Assembly: GCA_965219165.1 (NCBI GenBank)
Contig: CBDCMW010000002.1
Location: 2,046,001-2,110,000, forward strand
Source: Aldehydirespirator sp965219165
Lineage (GTDB): Bacteria; Actinomycetota; Acidimicrobiia; Acidimicrobiales; Aldehydirespiratoraceae
DNA length: 64,000 nt
Direction: 5' to 3'
In this document: piece after piece, positions 9,601 through 17,161 of the stretch
Layout of the letters: each line of letters begins with the position of its first letter
Position numbering within the stretch: position 1 is the stretch's first letter
Translations under genes and position numbers: made by a program
Notes under the pieces: generated by a model
Told to the model about the DNA's origin: nothing
What the model saw: only the letters and a program-made list of their open reading frames with translations
Database searches by the model: none

Positions 9601-10734
9601 CCGATGTACATCCACCCCGCGGCCTCGATCATGGTCACGGTGTAGGTCGTGCCGTCCACCTCGAACGACGCCGGGGACAGGGACCCGGACTTCTGGGTGC
9701 CAGTGGAGTAGTACCCGTGGCCCCAGCGGATCTGTGCCGCCGTCATCGTGGCCGACCAGACCAGGGTGTCCTCAGCGGCCGGAGGCTCCTCGCTGCCCGG
9801 ATCGCTGCCCGGATCCGGGCCCGGGACGGTGAACTCGGGCCTGTTGTACAGCTTCCTGCCGTCGCCGGTGCAGATGGCGCCCGGTGCGTCGCAGGCGACG
9901 TAGGACAGTATGACCCCCTCGTAATCAACGGCGCCGGCCGGCACGGCGATGGTGACGTCGCCGGAGTCCGGGGCCACGGTGATGTCCCAGATCCTGTTCG
10001 ACCCGTTCACCCTCTCCACTGCGAGGATCCAGCCTCCGACAACGCCGAGGGCGTGGTCCTTGAGGTTCTCGGCATCCGTTGCGACGTCCTGGCTGAAGTG
10101 GAGCCGGACACTGAACGCATCGACGCCGTTGTGGTTGTCGGGCACCTGCGTGAAGTACGCCATCGGCGGGGCGAGCGGCAACTGCGGCCGCGCCGCCCCC
10201 GGCCCCGACGCCACCGTCAGGCTCACCTCCAGCGTGTCGCCCGCAGACCAGTCGATGTGCTGGTGGGCGTCCCACCAGTAGGCGTCTGCATACATGGCTT
10301 CGGGGCGCGAGCCGTCCTGCGCCGCGTACGAGACGCCGCCGACGGTGAGCGTGAAGTCGGCCTCGAGCTCCTCGCCGAGGCCGAAGACCAGCCCGCCGGA
10401 ATATTGTGCGAGCACCAGGACCCGGTACGCCGTCCCGCCCACGGTGAACGTGTTCGCCGTCAGCGTTCCGCCCAGCCCCCACACCGAATAGCCCGACGCC
10501 GCGGGGACCATCGAAGCGTCCTCGCCCACCGTCAAGGTGGCGGACCACACCGGCCCGGCGCCCGCCCCGTCGGAAACCTCTGCCGCTGCGGGCGCGGTCT
10601 CCTCGTCGGCCGCGGTCTCCTCGTCGGGCGCGGTCTCCTCGTCGGGCGCGGTCTCCTCGTCGGGCGCGGTCTCCTCGTCGGGCGCGGTCTCCTCGTCGGG
10701 TGCGGTTTCCTCGTCGGGTGCGGTTTCCCGTCGG
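6651..10734 (-). CDS. Secreted dikinase-like protein, main part (phosphohistidine + PPDK_N ATP-binding)
   Basis: This frame holds the body of the protein whose N-terminus is the next entry; the two differ by one base inside an 18-bp repeat hinge. In order: two divergent beta modules (GTAYRVLVLAQYSGG and YTVTMIEAAGWMYIG), a C-A-ICTGDGRKLYNRPEFTVPGP module, two Ig-like modules starting ATGAPTISGTAQVGE and AAGAPTISGVARVGQ, a large unnamed region, then VGGIITTVPQTPLSHVNLRA with a candidate phospho-acceptor His (codon at 7818-7820), and finally a PPDK_N-type ATP-binding domain (FGVKAANVAVLGTLG to SLRYRSSTNNEDLPGFSGAG, ending IEFKITSDNILSIKQARPW). A phosphohistidine segment before a C-terminal ATP-binding domain is the order of alpha-glucan water dikinases, and LSHVNLRA resembles their LSHVSVRA motif. 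A periplasmic or extracellular location for an ATP-using fold is unusual. Activity is not proven. Confidence 0.7.
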
Positions 10735-11509
10735 GTGCGGTCTCCTCGTCGGGCGCGGTCTCCGCTGCGGGGGTGGGGGCCCGCACCCAGCTGGAGATGT
10801 CGCTGTAGCCGTGGGCGTTGATGGCCTTGATCCGGTACACGTAGCGCCGCTCGGGCTGCGCGGTGCTGTCGGTGTAGGCCGTCGCAGCGGAGCCGGTGTC
10901 CGCGGTGATCGTCCGGAACGTCCCTTGGGGGTGGACGTCCTTGTCGCGGCGCAGGATCACATATCCGCCGACGGTGCCGTCGCCGGGGTCGTCCCAGCTC
11001 AGCGTCACCGAGTCGTGGGACACTTCCGAGACCAGCCCGGTGGGCTTGGCCGGCCGCTGCGGTGACGGCTCGGGGGCGGCGGGGGTGTAGGCGCGCACCC
11101 AGGTGGATCTGTCGCTGGTGCCGGCCGCGTTGATGGCCTTGATCCGGTACACGTAGCGCCGCTCAGGATCCACGCCGGCGTCGACGTAGGCCGTCGCGGC
11201 GGAGCCGCTGTCGGGCACCAGGGTGACGAAGGTCCCCTCGGGGTGCACGTCCTTGTCGCGGCGCAGGATCACATATCCGGTGACGCTGCCGTCGCCGGGG
11301 TCGTCCCAGCTCAGCGTGACCGAGTCGTGGGACACTTCCGTGGACAGCCCCGTCGGCGGCTCGGGTGCGGTGGAGCCGTCCTGGGCCTGCGCGGGCAGCG
11401 CCGCAGTCGCCGCCAGAGCCACGGCCGCGACGGCGGCGAACACACAGCGGAATGATCGTCTACCGGTGCGAGCCACAGCTCCTCGATTCGTCGTTGCGTC
11501 CTGGTTCAA
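10532..11509 (-). CDS. Secreted dikinase-like protein, N-terminal part (signal peptide + 2 FN3)
   Basis: The gene starts with TTG at 11509 (MNQDATTNRG). A basic n-region (RTGRRSFRC) and a long Ala-rich hydrophobic core (VFAAVAAVALAATAALPAQA) give a Sec signal peptide, probably cut after AQA near residue 43. Two FN3 domains follow (about 47-143 and 151-246), each with SHDSVTLSWDDPGDG and RRYVYRIKAINA. Then comes an ETAPDE hinge encoded by the 18-bp array. A 17-bp unit at 10718-10734 shifts the frame, so as written translation runs into an Arg/Pro-rich nonsense tail that stops at 10532. Restoring one base joins this to the previous entry as a protein of about 1,619 residues. The low-GC region upstream probably holds the promoter. 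Confidence 0.75.
   Translation of the reverse strand: MNQDATTNRGAVARTGRRSFRCVFAAVAAVALAATAALPAQAQDGSTAPEPPTGLSTEVSHDSVTLSWDDPGDGSVTGYVILRRDKDVHPEGTFVTLVPDSGSAATAYVDAGVDPERRYVYRIKAINAAGTSDRSTWVRAYTPAAPEPSPQRPAKPTGLVSEVSHDSVTLSWDDPGDGTVGGYVILRRDKDVHPQGTFRTITADTGSAATAYTDSTAQPERRYVYRIKAINAHGYSDISSWVRAPTPAAETAPDEETAPDGKPHPTRKPHPTRRPRPTRRPRPTRRPRPTRRPRPTRRPRPTRRPRPQRQRFPTGRAPGRCGPPP
10592..10770. repeat. 18-bp tandem repeat array with one 17-bp unit
   Basis: About ten units of gcgcggtctcctcgtcgg (with gtgcggtttcctcgtcgg variants) run from 10592 to 10770, encoding ETAPDE on the minus strand. The unit at 10718-10734 reads gtgcggtttcccgtcgg and lacks one base, which changes frame within the gene. Arrays like this change length by slippage. 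Confidence 0.95.
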
Positions 11510-11836
11510 GTGGCCGTTGTGATCGCATGTCCATATGGCGTGGCTGAGGTGCGGTGTGCGTGGTCGTGCAGACGGTGTCGTGCCACAATGGCCGCGGGGT
11601 ATGTTTCAATGAGCCACAGAATCCTAGTTCTGAATGCTTCTATCGAACCAGCCCAATTAGACATAAATTTATTAACAGAACTGCAACAGAAAGGTTTGGC
11701 CTTCTGACGCTAGTCTGATGCACAAGAACGAACTGAATTAGTCCTTATGCATCACCGACTTATGTCATAATGAGCTTCGCTGATTGCTAGCTCGGCTCTA
11801 TACTGTGTTGGTAAAGTTCACTCGACTATGGAGTGA
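11510..11836. other. Low-GC intergenic region
   Basis: I see no gene here. The segment 11590-11820 has many A/T runs (for example aattagacataaatttatt) in a window that is otherwise strongly GC-rich, which suggests imported DNA or a promoter region for the minus-strand secreted protein starting at 11509. Confidence 0.4.
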
Positions 11837-12208
11837 TGTGCCGGGCCATGTGTCGTCATTGCGGTTGCCGTGACGTTGCAGGCAAAATCGGGTTGCACGC
11901 TGGTTATGGGGCGGTGGGGTGTAGGCGCGCACCCAGCTGGAGATGTCGCTGTAGCCGTGGGCACGGACCTGACGTACCAGACCGAACCGATGCGCGAAGC
12001 CCTGGCCGATGGGCGAAGGGAAGCGATCCTTGACCTCGGGGAGCGCCGTCCGATTCCCGACGCGACGGCGACCCTGGCCCAATTCCAGCAAGTGCTCGAC
12101 AACGATGTCGCCGATGACACCCCGGCACCGCGGGGCTGCAGCGAGGAGATCCTCGAACCGCTACGCGCGGCTCGAGCGCGGGCGAACAAGATTCTGCTCG
12201 GCGACTAG
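11837..12208 (+). pseudogene. Chimeric scrap: FN3 fragment joined to a hypothetical C-terminus
   Basis: At 11929-11962 a 34-bp stretch is identical to 10783-10816, the end of the second FN3 of the neighbouring secreted protein; read on the minus strand it gives HGYSDISSWVRA. Directly after it, the plus strand is open to a stop at 12208 and encodes an acidic, helical sequence (REALADGRREAILDLGERRP, ending RAARARANKILLGD) that has no start of its own. It looks like the 3' end of a lost gene fused to duplicated FN3 DNA. I recognise no family for the plus-strand part. Confidence 0.4.
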
Positions 12209-12268
12209 CCGTGGCCGCGCCTATCCACAGCGGCGTGTAAAGGTCAGAGGCTATTTCTGCGATCCTAA

Positions 12269-12355
12269 TGGTGTCGGAGGGGGGACTTGAACCCCCACGC
12301 CCCGGAGGGCACTAGCCCCTCAAGCTAGCGCGTCTGCCAATTCCGCCACTCCGAC
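12269..12355 (-). tRNA. tRNA-Leu (GAG anticodon)
   Basis: Reading the minus strand from 12355, the acceptor GTCGGAG pairs with CTCCGAC, followed by A and an encoded CCA (12269-12271). The anticodon stem CTAGC/GCTAG encloses loop TTGAGGG, giving anticodon GAG, which reads CUC and CUU. A long variable arm (about 14 bases) confirms a class II leucine tRNA, and the T-arm GGGGGTTCAAGTCCCCC is canonical. It stands alone between decayed DNA and a transporter gene. Confidence 0.95.
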
Positions 12356-12402
12356 GTGGGCCACGATGTTACCGGGGGCCGCGTGGACCGCCACGGGCCG
12401 AC

Positions 12403-13038
12403 TCAGCCGCAGCAGGTGTCTTCGAGGGACTCGGCCCGCCAGGTGTCGACGGTCTCGTAGGCGGCGGCGCCGGCGATGAACAGTCCGGCCAGCGGATCGG
12501 CCCACCACCATCCCAGAGCGGCGTTGGCTGACAGGCCCACCAGCAGCGCTCCCGACATGAGCGCGCACAGGAAAGTCTGGTTCGCCTCGGCCTCCACGGC
12601 CCGCGACCCCATCAGCGGGGCCAGCCTCCGCTTGGCCCGGGCCAGGAGCGGCATCGTTGCGAGCGACAGGGCGGCCAGCACGATCCCCACCAGCGACCCC
12701 TCGGGCCGGTCGGCCAGCACCAGGTCGCGCACCGACTCCACCCCCACATAGAGGGCCAGGGCGGCGAAGCTGACCGCGATCAGGCGCTGGGCCCGCTTGT
12801 CGGCGTCCTGCTTGCAGCCTGTGCGGCGCTCCTGGGCCAGCCGCCAGGCGAGGATCAGCGCAGCCGACACCTCGATGCCGGAGTCCAGGCCGAAGCCGAT
12901 GAGGCTCACCGACCCCGCGGCCAGCCCCGCGGCGATGGCGATCACGCCCTCGGCCCCGTTCCAGCCGATGGTCGCCGCGGTGAGCCACTTCTGCCGGGTC
13001 ACGGCCTGCTCCCGGGTTGTGGGCTCAGTCAGTGCCAT
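12403..13038 (-). CDS. CDF-like cation transporter
   Basis: A 211-residue membrane protein with five or six hydrophobic segments and no soluble C-terminal domain. It matches the cation diffusion facilitator fold: WNGAEGVIAIAAGLAAGSVS then LIGFGLDSGIEV in the second helix and WWWADPLAGLFIA in the fifth. The Asp residues of the usual metal site are kept, but the His of the canonical HXXXD motif is absent in both helices, so the transported ion may differ or affinity may be weak. The C-terminus ends EDTCCG; the paired Cys could bind a soft metal. It probably exports a divalent cation across the cytoplasmic membrane. It is isolated, with the tRNA downstream. Confidence 0.8.
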   Translation of the reverse strand: MALTEPTTREQAVTRQKWLTAATIGWNGAEGVIAIAAGLAAGSVSLIGFGLDSGIEVSAALILAWRLAQERRTGCKQDADKRAQRLIAVSFAALALYVGVESVRDLVLADRPEGSLVGIVLAALSLATMPLLARAKRRLAPLMGSRAVEAEANQTFLCALMSGALLVGLSANAALGWWWADPLAGLFIAGAAAYETVDTWRAESLEDTCCG

Positions 13039-13368
13039 CGAGTCGCCGTCTCCTCGCGCGTGCTCTCGTCGTGAACCGTGCTGTGGCCGCCACTATTCCA
13101 TTGGAGCGGTGGCGCTTGCGGCATCCCGGCCGGGGTATTTGTGGCTACTGGAAGCCCCAGTATGGTGCACACGCTCGGCCCGTCCGCGAGCGAAGCGCAC
13201 CCATGCCCACCGACGAACCCACCGCCCCGCCTCCTCCTCCGCCGCCGGTGCCGCCGCGGGAGGCGTCCTCGGGTGTGGCGTTCTTGCCTACGACCATCTC
13301 AGCCGAGGCGGGGAGCCGCTCATGGACGCCGTCGGCCGTCGCTAACCCCCGTCGACCCGGTTCGGTCA
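13039..13368. other. No supported gene
   Basis: Frames are open here but fragmentary. A plus-strand run from about 13203 begins MPTDEPTAPPPPPPP and another frame ends GVLAYDHLSRGGEPLMDAVG at about 13345; together they could be one small broken gene. I cannot support a product. Confidence 0.3.
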
Positions 13369-13418
13369 TTGACAGCAGGCGTTGTGCATTGGATTGATAG
13401 CGTGATACATTAAAAATC
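13369..13418 (+). promoter_or_regulatory. Candidate promoter of the DUF3467 operon
   Basis: A perfect TTGACA at 13369-13374 lies about 45 bases before ATG 13419. The following AT-rich stretch (gattgatagcgtgatacatt) could hold the -10 box, but no strong TATAAT match exists at 17-18 bases. Confidence 0.4.
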
Positions 13419-13712
13419 ATGGCATCAGATGATATAGTCATGAATGTCACGTTCAACGAGTCCGTGCCTGCCGGGGGCACCTACGCCAACGGCGCGCTCG
13501 TATGGAACACCCTCCATGAGTTCACAGTCGACTTCACCTCGCACCGCTCCCCCACCCACGGCGGCGACGCCCACGATGTGCTGGTCGTCGCACGTCTGAA
13601 GATCCCCACCAGCGCCATGTTCCCGATAGTGCAGGTCATGTCGGCCAACATCGACCGCTACGAGCGGCAGCACGGCCGAATCATCGCCGTACCACCTGAG
13701 GAGGCACAATGA
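13419..13712 (+). CDS. DUF3467-like protein
   Basis: A 97-residue protein with the pattern of DUF3467: an early ANGALVWNTLHEFTVDF segment, then VVARLKIPTSAMFPIVQVMS, then NIDRYERQHG. Family members are small, widespread and of unknown function. No signal peptide or membrane segment is present, so it should be cytoplasmic. It overlaps the next small gene by an ATGA stop/start, and a gaggagg ribosome-binding site for that gene lies inside its 3' end, so the two form an operon behind a candidate TTGACA promoter. Confidence 0.7.
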   Translation: MASDDIVMNVTFNESVPAGGTYANGALVWNTLHEFTVDFTSHRSPTHGGDAHDVLVVARLKIPTSAMFPIVQVMSANIDRYERQHGRIIAVPPEEAQ

Positions 13713-13882
13713 GCAACGACAGCAACGGCCCGGCCTTCGCCCACACCGGACGATTCGACTTCACCGTCAGGGCCGACGACGACAACGTCTCGATCTCGCG
13801 GCCGGTAAGCCGCGAGGACATCGAGAGGCTGCGGCGCCAGCTCGCGGAGTGGCAAGCTCGCCGCGGCGCGCAGCGGGCCTAG
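13709..13882 (+). CDS. Small hypothetical protein (57 aa)
   Basis: The start is fixed by an ATGA overlap with the DUF3467 gene and by gaggagg 6-12 bases before ATG 13709. The product reads MSNDSNGPAFAHTGRFDF and ends in a charged helix (REDIERLRRQLAEWQARRG) that could be a short coiled coil or a protein-binding tail. I do not recognise a family. Translational coupling suggests it works with the DUF3467 protein. Confidence 0.6.
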   Translation: MSNDSNGPAFAHTGRFDFTVRADDDNVSISRPVSREDIERLRRQLAEWQARRGAQRA

Positions 13883-13971
13883 CCGGGGCTGTAAGGGCGA
13901 CACCGGCGAGACCTGAATCCCGCGGGGTATGTGCCTACATCGACGCCGATGACCGGCCCAGGCTCGGACGG

Positions 13972-15255
13972 CTAGTGGCGCTCGTGGCCGAAGCGCGAGT
14001 AGTAGCTCTGCAGCCAGTCGCGCACCGCGTCATGGTCGTGGTAGTCGACGCCGTCGGCGAGCAACTCCGTGAGAGTGTCGGTGGCCGGTGGGGCCAGCGT
14101 GTCGCCGTACCGTTCCACACAGGTGGTGCCGGTGCCTTCTAGCGCGCCTCTGGCCGTTTCGAGGCTTACTTGGATGAGATCCTCGCTCAGGCCGCATCGC
14201 TCCGCGGCGAATCGCAGCCATCGCGGGAACACCGACTCGACCGAGCGGCGATACCGGTCGTCGCCGACTGCGTTCGCGGGAACCCACCCGGCCAGGTACA
14301 GAGTGACCCTGCAAGGGCTCCAGCACAACGGATCGCTGTGGCTCCATGCCGACGAGAACCGGAAGATGTCGGCGACCACTCTCTCGGAAGCGTCGCCGTG
14401 CTGCGCGGACGCCCCGGCCAGGAAGTCCCTGCGCAGGTCGTCCAGCTCTCGACCGCTGCGAGCCCTCAAGTGCTGAGGGGAACCACCCTCGGACAGGAGC
14501 GCGACCCGCTGATCGACTAGGGCGCGCAGCTCATTCACAATGAGGCCCGCCTCCGGGCTGTCGATACCGGCGCGCCGGTTGTTCAGCTTGAGCGCTGCCT
14601 CGACGGTCGCTCTGGCGTCGGACAGGCCGATCTCGGTCATGATCGTGTGCGGACGGGCCTCGGCTCTCTCGGCGAACTGCTCGATCGGCGGGCCGTACAG
14701 CAAGTCGGCCTTGGGCCCGCTCGCGGTCGCGGCGACCTCTACGCCGACGCCGCGCGCTTCGCCGTCTGGCCGCTCGAAGTCGACCCACACGATGAAATGG
14801 TCGCCCCAGGAGTCGACCAGCGTCACAGCACGCAGCGGCGTCACGCGGCCAAGTTCGTCGGCCCACGGCGGCATGGGGGCGGCTCTCTCACTCAGCCGCT
14901 GCAGCAGACCGCGGGCCCGATTGCGGTGCCCGCGCGGTCCGTAGGCGGCGACCGCGGCCGCGACAGCCGCCGCGGCGGCTGTGTCGTCGCAGTCCTCCGT
15001 AGCGGCCAGCATTCTCGAAGGGCTCAGAGCGTGGCCGCAGGCGAGACCGCCGGGTTGGAACAGCGGCTGGATGGACGATGCCCAAACTTCGGCCTCGTCT
15101 AGGTCCGCGTAGTGGGCCGCGGCGTCGGATGCGCTCCGCAGCAGCGACTCCTCCGCCGTCGGGCATTCGCATGGAAGTTCGCTGCGGCGTTTCGCGGGCC
15201 TGGTTCCCTTCGGGGTGACGCGTCCGCCGCGGCAGCGGCGCTTTGGGCGTGACAT
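13972..15255 (-). CDS. Conserved-looking hypothetical protein (427 aa)
   Basis: The start is taken at ATG 15255 (MSRPKRRCRGG), because the in-frame ATG at 15291 sits in AT-rich promoter-like DNA shared with the divergent gene at 15291. The N-terminus is basic and has a Cys pair (ELPCECPTAEES); an Ala-rich helix follows (TAAAAAVAAAVAAYGPRG), then a central region with FIVWVDFERPDGEARGVGV and a C-terminal helical part (LFADGVDY-like, ending SYYSRFGHERH). There are no signal peptide or transmembrane helices, so it is probably cytoplasmic. I recognise no catalytic motif and assign no function. Confidence 0.6.
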   Translation of the reverse strand: MSRPKRRCRGGRVTPKGTRPAKRRSELPCECPTAEESLLRSASDAAAHYADLDEAEVWASSIQPLFQPGGLACGHALSPSRMLAATEDCDDTAAAAAVAAAVAAYGPRGHRNRARGLLQRLSERAAPMPPWADELGRVTPLRAVTLVDSWGDHFIVWVDFERPDGEARGVGVEVAATASGPKADLLYGPPIEQFAERAEARPHTIMTEIGLSDARATVEAALKLNNRRAGIDSPEAGLIVNELRALVDQRVALLSEGGSPQHLRARSGRELDDLRRDFLAGASAQHGDASERVVADIFRFSSAWSHSDPLCWSPCRVTLYLAGWVPANAVGDDRYRRSVESVFPRWLRFAAERCGLSEDLIQVSLETARGALEGTGTTCVERYGDTLAPPATDTLTELLADGVDYHDHDAVRDWLQSYYSRFGHERH

Positions 15256-15290
15256 GGAATATATTGTAACAGGTTTAGAATGACTTAACA

Positions 15291-15515
15291 ATGACGATTG
15301 TAGAGATCAGACACAGCGCGCATCGACATGGGATAGCGGATGATGACATACTTCATGCGGTCCGGAACGCCATCCGGGCTATCCACATGGATGAGAGGTT
15401 GATGCTCATCGGCGCAGACCGCAGCGGTCGGTTACTGGAGGTGGGGGTATTGGACGACGCAGAGGTATGTACGATCATCCACGCGATGCCAGCACGAGCC
15501 AAGCACCTAAGGTGA
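15291..15515 (+). CDS. Probable toxin of a type II toxin-antitoxin pair
   Basis: A 74-residue protein: VEIRHSAHRHGIADDDILHA, then MLIGADRSGRLLEVGVLDD, ending CTIIHAMPARAKHLR. This layout, an N-terminal strand with a His-x-x-x-His, a D-x-x-G-R-L-LEV hairpin and a basic AxxxR tail, matches small proteins of the BrnT/DUF4258-like group that usually sit next to an antitoxin and act as RNases. The next gene starts with GTG overlapping this stop (GTGA at 15512-15515). Upstream AT-rich DNA (atggaatatattgtaac) probably carries the promoter. The toxin role is inferred from family resemblance and context. Confidence 0.6.
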   Translation: MTIVEIRHSAHRHGIADDDILHAVRNAIRAIHMDERLMLIGADRSGRLLEVGVLDDAEVCTIIHAMPARAKHLR

Positions 15516-15826
15516 GTCGAGTGCCGCAAACTGTTCGAGAGCTCATCGAGGACGCAAAGGCGAGTGGTGACTGGAACGCGGTCGCCGACTGGTTCGAGAA
15601 CTTCGACTGGTCGCAGGCGGAGGAGATCCCGATCAGCGAGTTCGTCCTGTGGCGGGACGTCAGAATGGGAGGCCACGGCGAGGATCGAGTCGTCGAGGCC
15701 GTGGCTGCCGCCCGTGCCGACGGTACGACATGGGACCGGATCGGCGAGATTCTCGGCATCTCCGGCCCGGAGGCTCGGCAGCGCTACGGGACCGCGATCG
15801 ACGAGACCGAGGCTGTCAGCCGTTAG
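15512..15826 (+). CDS. Probable cognate antitoxin
   Basis: I choose GTG 15512, which overlaps the upstream stop, over ATG 15467, which lies well inside the toxin gene. The 104-residue product has an acidic middle (NAVADWFENFDWSQAEEIPI) and a C-terminal helix-turn-helix-like stretch (ADGTTWDRIGEILGISGPEA, then RQRYGTAID). An acidic neutralising region plus a DNA-binding end is typical of antitoxins that autoregulate. The toxin gene comes first, an order seen in HigBA and BrnTA families. Confidence 0.55.
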   Translation: MSRVPQTVRELIEDAKASGDWNAVADWFENFDWSQAEEIPISEFVLWRDVRMGGHGEDRVVEAVAAARADGTTWDRIGEILGISGPEARQRYGTAIDETEAVSR

Positions 15827-15872
15827 TCACCAGCCGGGCGGGCATGCGATCAGCCGCGCGCGACTGTGGCGG

Positions 15873-16625
15873 CTACTCGAATTCGGAGGATTGGGCTCCG
15901 AGGCTGTTGGCGTTCTCTGAGACGGTGCGCCGGGTTGACTCGTCGAAGCCTTCGTCGCTTGTGGCTCGTCCACTCCCCTTCTGCCGTCGGGTCGGGGCGC
16001 CGAGCCCATGTACACGGTGCGGGCCGCCCACCTCCACGTCGGAGGCGGGGATGGAGATCAGCACCACCACGTCGGGCACCGCGGCGGCGGCCTCGGTGAG
16101 GGCCTGGGCGAAGGTGAACTGGGTGTCGAAGTCTCCCCCGTCGCTGCGCTGGCCCTCGTTGTTGGAGCCGTCGCGCAGCTGGCGGGCGTAGGCCACCCAC
16201 TCGTCGATGAGCACCACCGCTGGGCCGAAGCGCTCGAACAGCGTCTTGAGGGCGGCGCCGGGGCTGGTGCCGGCGAGGTCGTCGGTCCGCACGATGTCGT
16301 AGCCGTCGTTGCCGCCGAGTTGGTAGGCGAGACGGCCCCACAGCGTGTGCAGGCGGATGCCCCCCGGCACCCGCAGCGGAGCCGACGGCGAGATCTGGTT
16401 TTCCTGCTCCCAGCGGGATTGGGGGTAGTCGTCGCTGTGAGGCATCTCTATGCCGCAGGCGGTCTGCCAGTACCAGCGCTCCGCCCTTTGCGCGCACACG
16501 TTGGCGGGGGCACGGTAGGGCGAACCTCCCGCCCGTAGCCATCCCGCCTCGTCCCCTGAGATCCAGACTCCCCATTCCTGGGTGCTGCTGTCCCTGATGA
16601 CCTCGGCCTTCCTGCCCTCCCAGAG
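15873..16625 (-). pseudogene. DUF499 ATPase fragment (defence-type)
   Basis: A minus-strand frame open from 16625 to a stop at 15873 with no proper start. Residues around LHTLWGRLAYQLGG, SPGAALKTLFERFGPAVVLI with DEWVAYARQL (a Walker-B-like DE), FDTQFTFAQALTEAAAAVPD and VVVLISIPASDVEVGG match the central part of DUF499 ATPases. The Walker A region and the C-terminal half are missing, and after SDVEVGG the match becomes broken (ATSDEGFDESTRR resembles a downstream block). DUF499 proteins occur in large anti-phage or methylase gene clusters with SNF2 helicases, and a truncated SNF2 helicase lies at 35.6-36.8 kb. Confidence 0.6.
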
Positions 16626-16628
16626 TCA

Positions 16629-17161
16629 CGTGCCGTCAGGAGTTGTCTGCCGGCCGCAGCCGAACCGTGACCTCGATCTCGGACGACCAGTCCAGGCCCG
16701 GCATGCTCCAATTTGCTCGAGCCATCCGTGCCCGACAATTCAGTCCTCGCTCACCGACAGCGTGTACGTGCCCTCGCGGTAGCCGAAGGCGCCGACCCCC
16801 ACGTAGTAGTCGCCATCCACGTCCGGCGCGAACGCCACCTGGCTGTTGTAGTTGCTGAGCCCGTCGGCGTCGATGACCCCAGATGTGTTCGCGGTCAGGG
16901 TCTCTCCCAGCTGGGCTGTGCCGGTTATGGCGGGTGCTCCTGTGGCCGGAGAGTTCTCCTGGGAGGGCGGCTGGGAGGGCGGCCCGGGCACGGTGACCCC
17001 CAGCCGGTTGGACAAAGGCCTGCGGTACCCGGTGCAGATGGCGCCCTCCGCCGTGCAGTCCGTGGTGACAGGCAGAGCGATGGTTACCGCCCCGTCCCCG
17101 TCGGGCATGAGGTGGATCTCCCAGCCGACGGTGCTAGGCGGTTCCAGTCGCCGCGCCCTGG
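16629..17161 (-). pseudogene. Decayed 3' segments of secreted-protein genes
   Basis: Three short coding blocks are stitched together on the minus strand. 17160-16980 encodes WEIHLMPDGDGAVTIALP and GAICTGYRRPLSNRLGVTVP, matching the C-A-ICTGDGRKLYNRPEFTVPGP module of the dikinase-like protein. 16965-16740 encodes an Ig-like start (ATGAPAITGTAQLGETLTAN) that jumps to a pre-peptidase-type end (VDGDYYVGVGAFG, YTLSVSED). 16710-16635 encodes LDWSSEIEVTVRLRPADNS, like another beta-module end. None has a start. They are probably the displaced C-terminus of the giant gene that now stops at 17162. Confidence 0.5.

Noticed and set aside
6480..10808. A 1,442-codon plus-strand open frame
   Set aside because: It is antisense to the secreted dikinase-like gene and ends in the 18-bp array as LLVGRG repeats; no recognisable domain.
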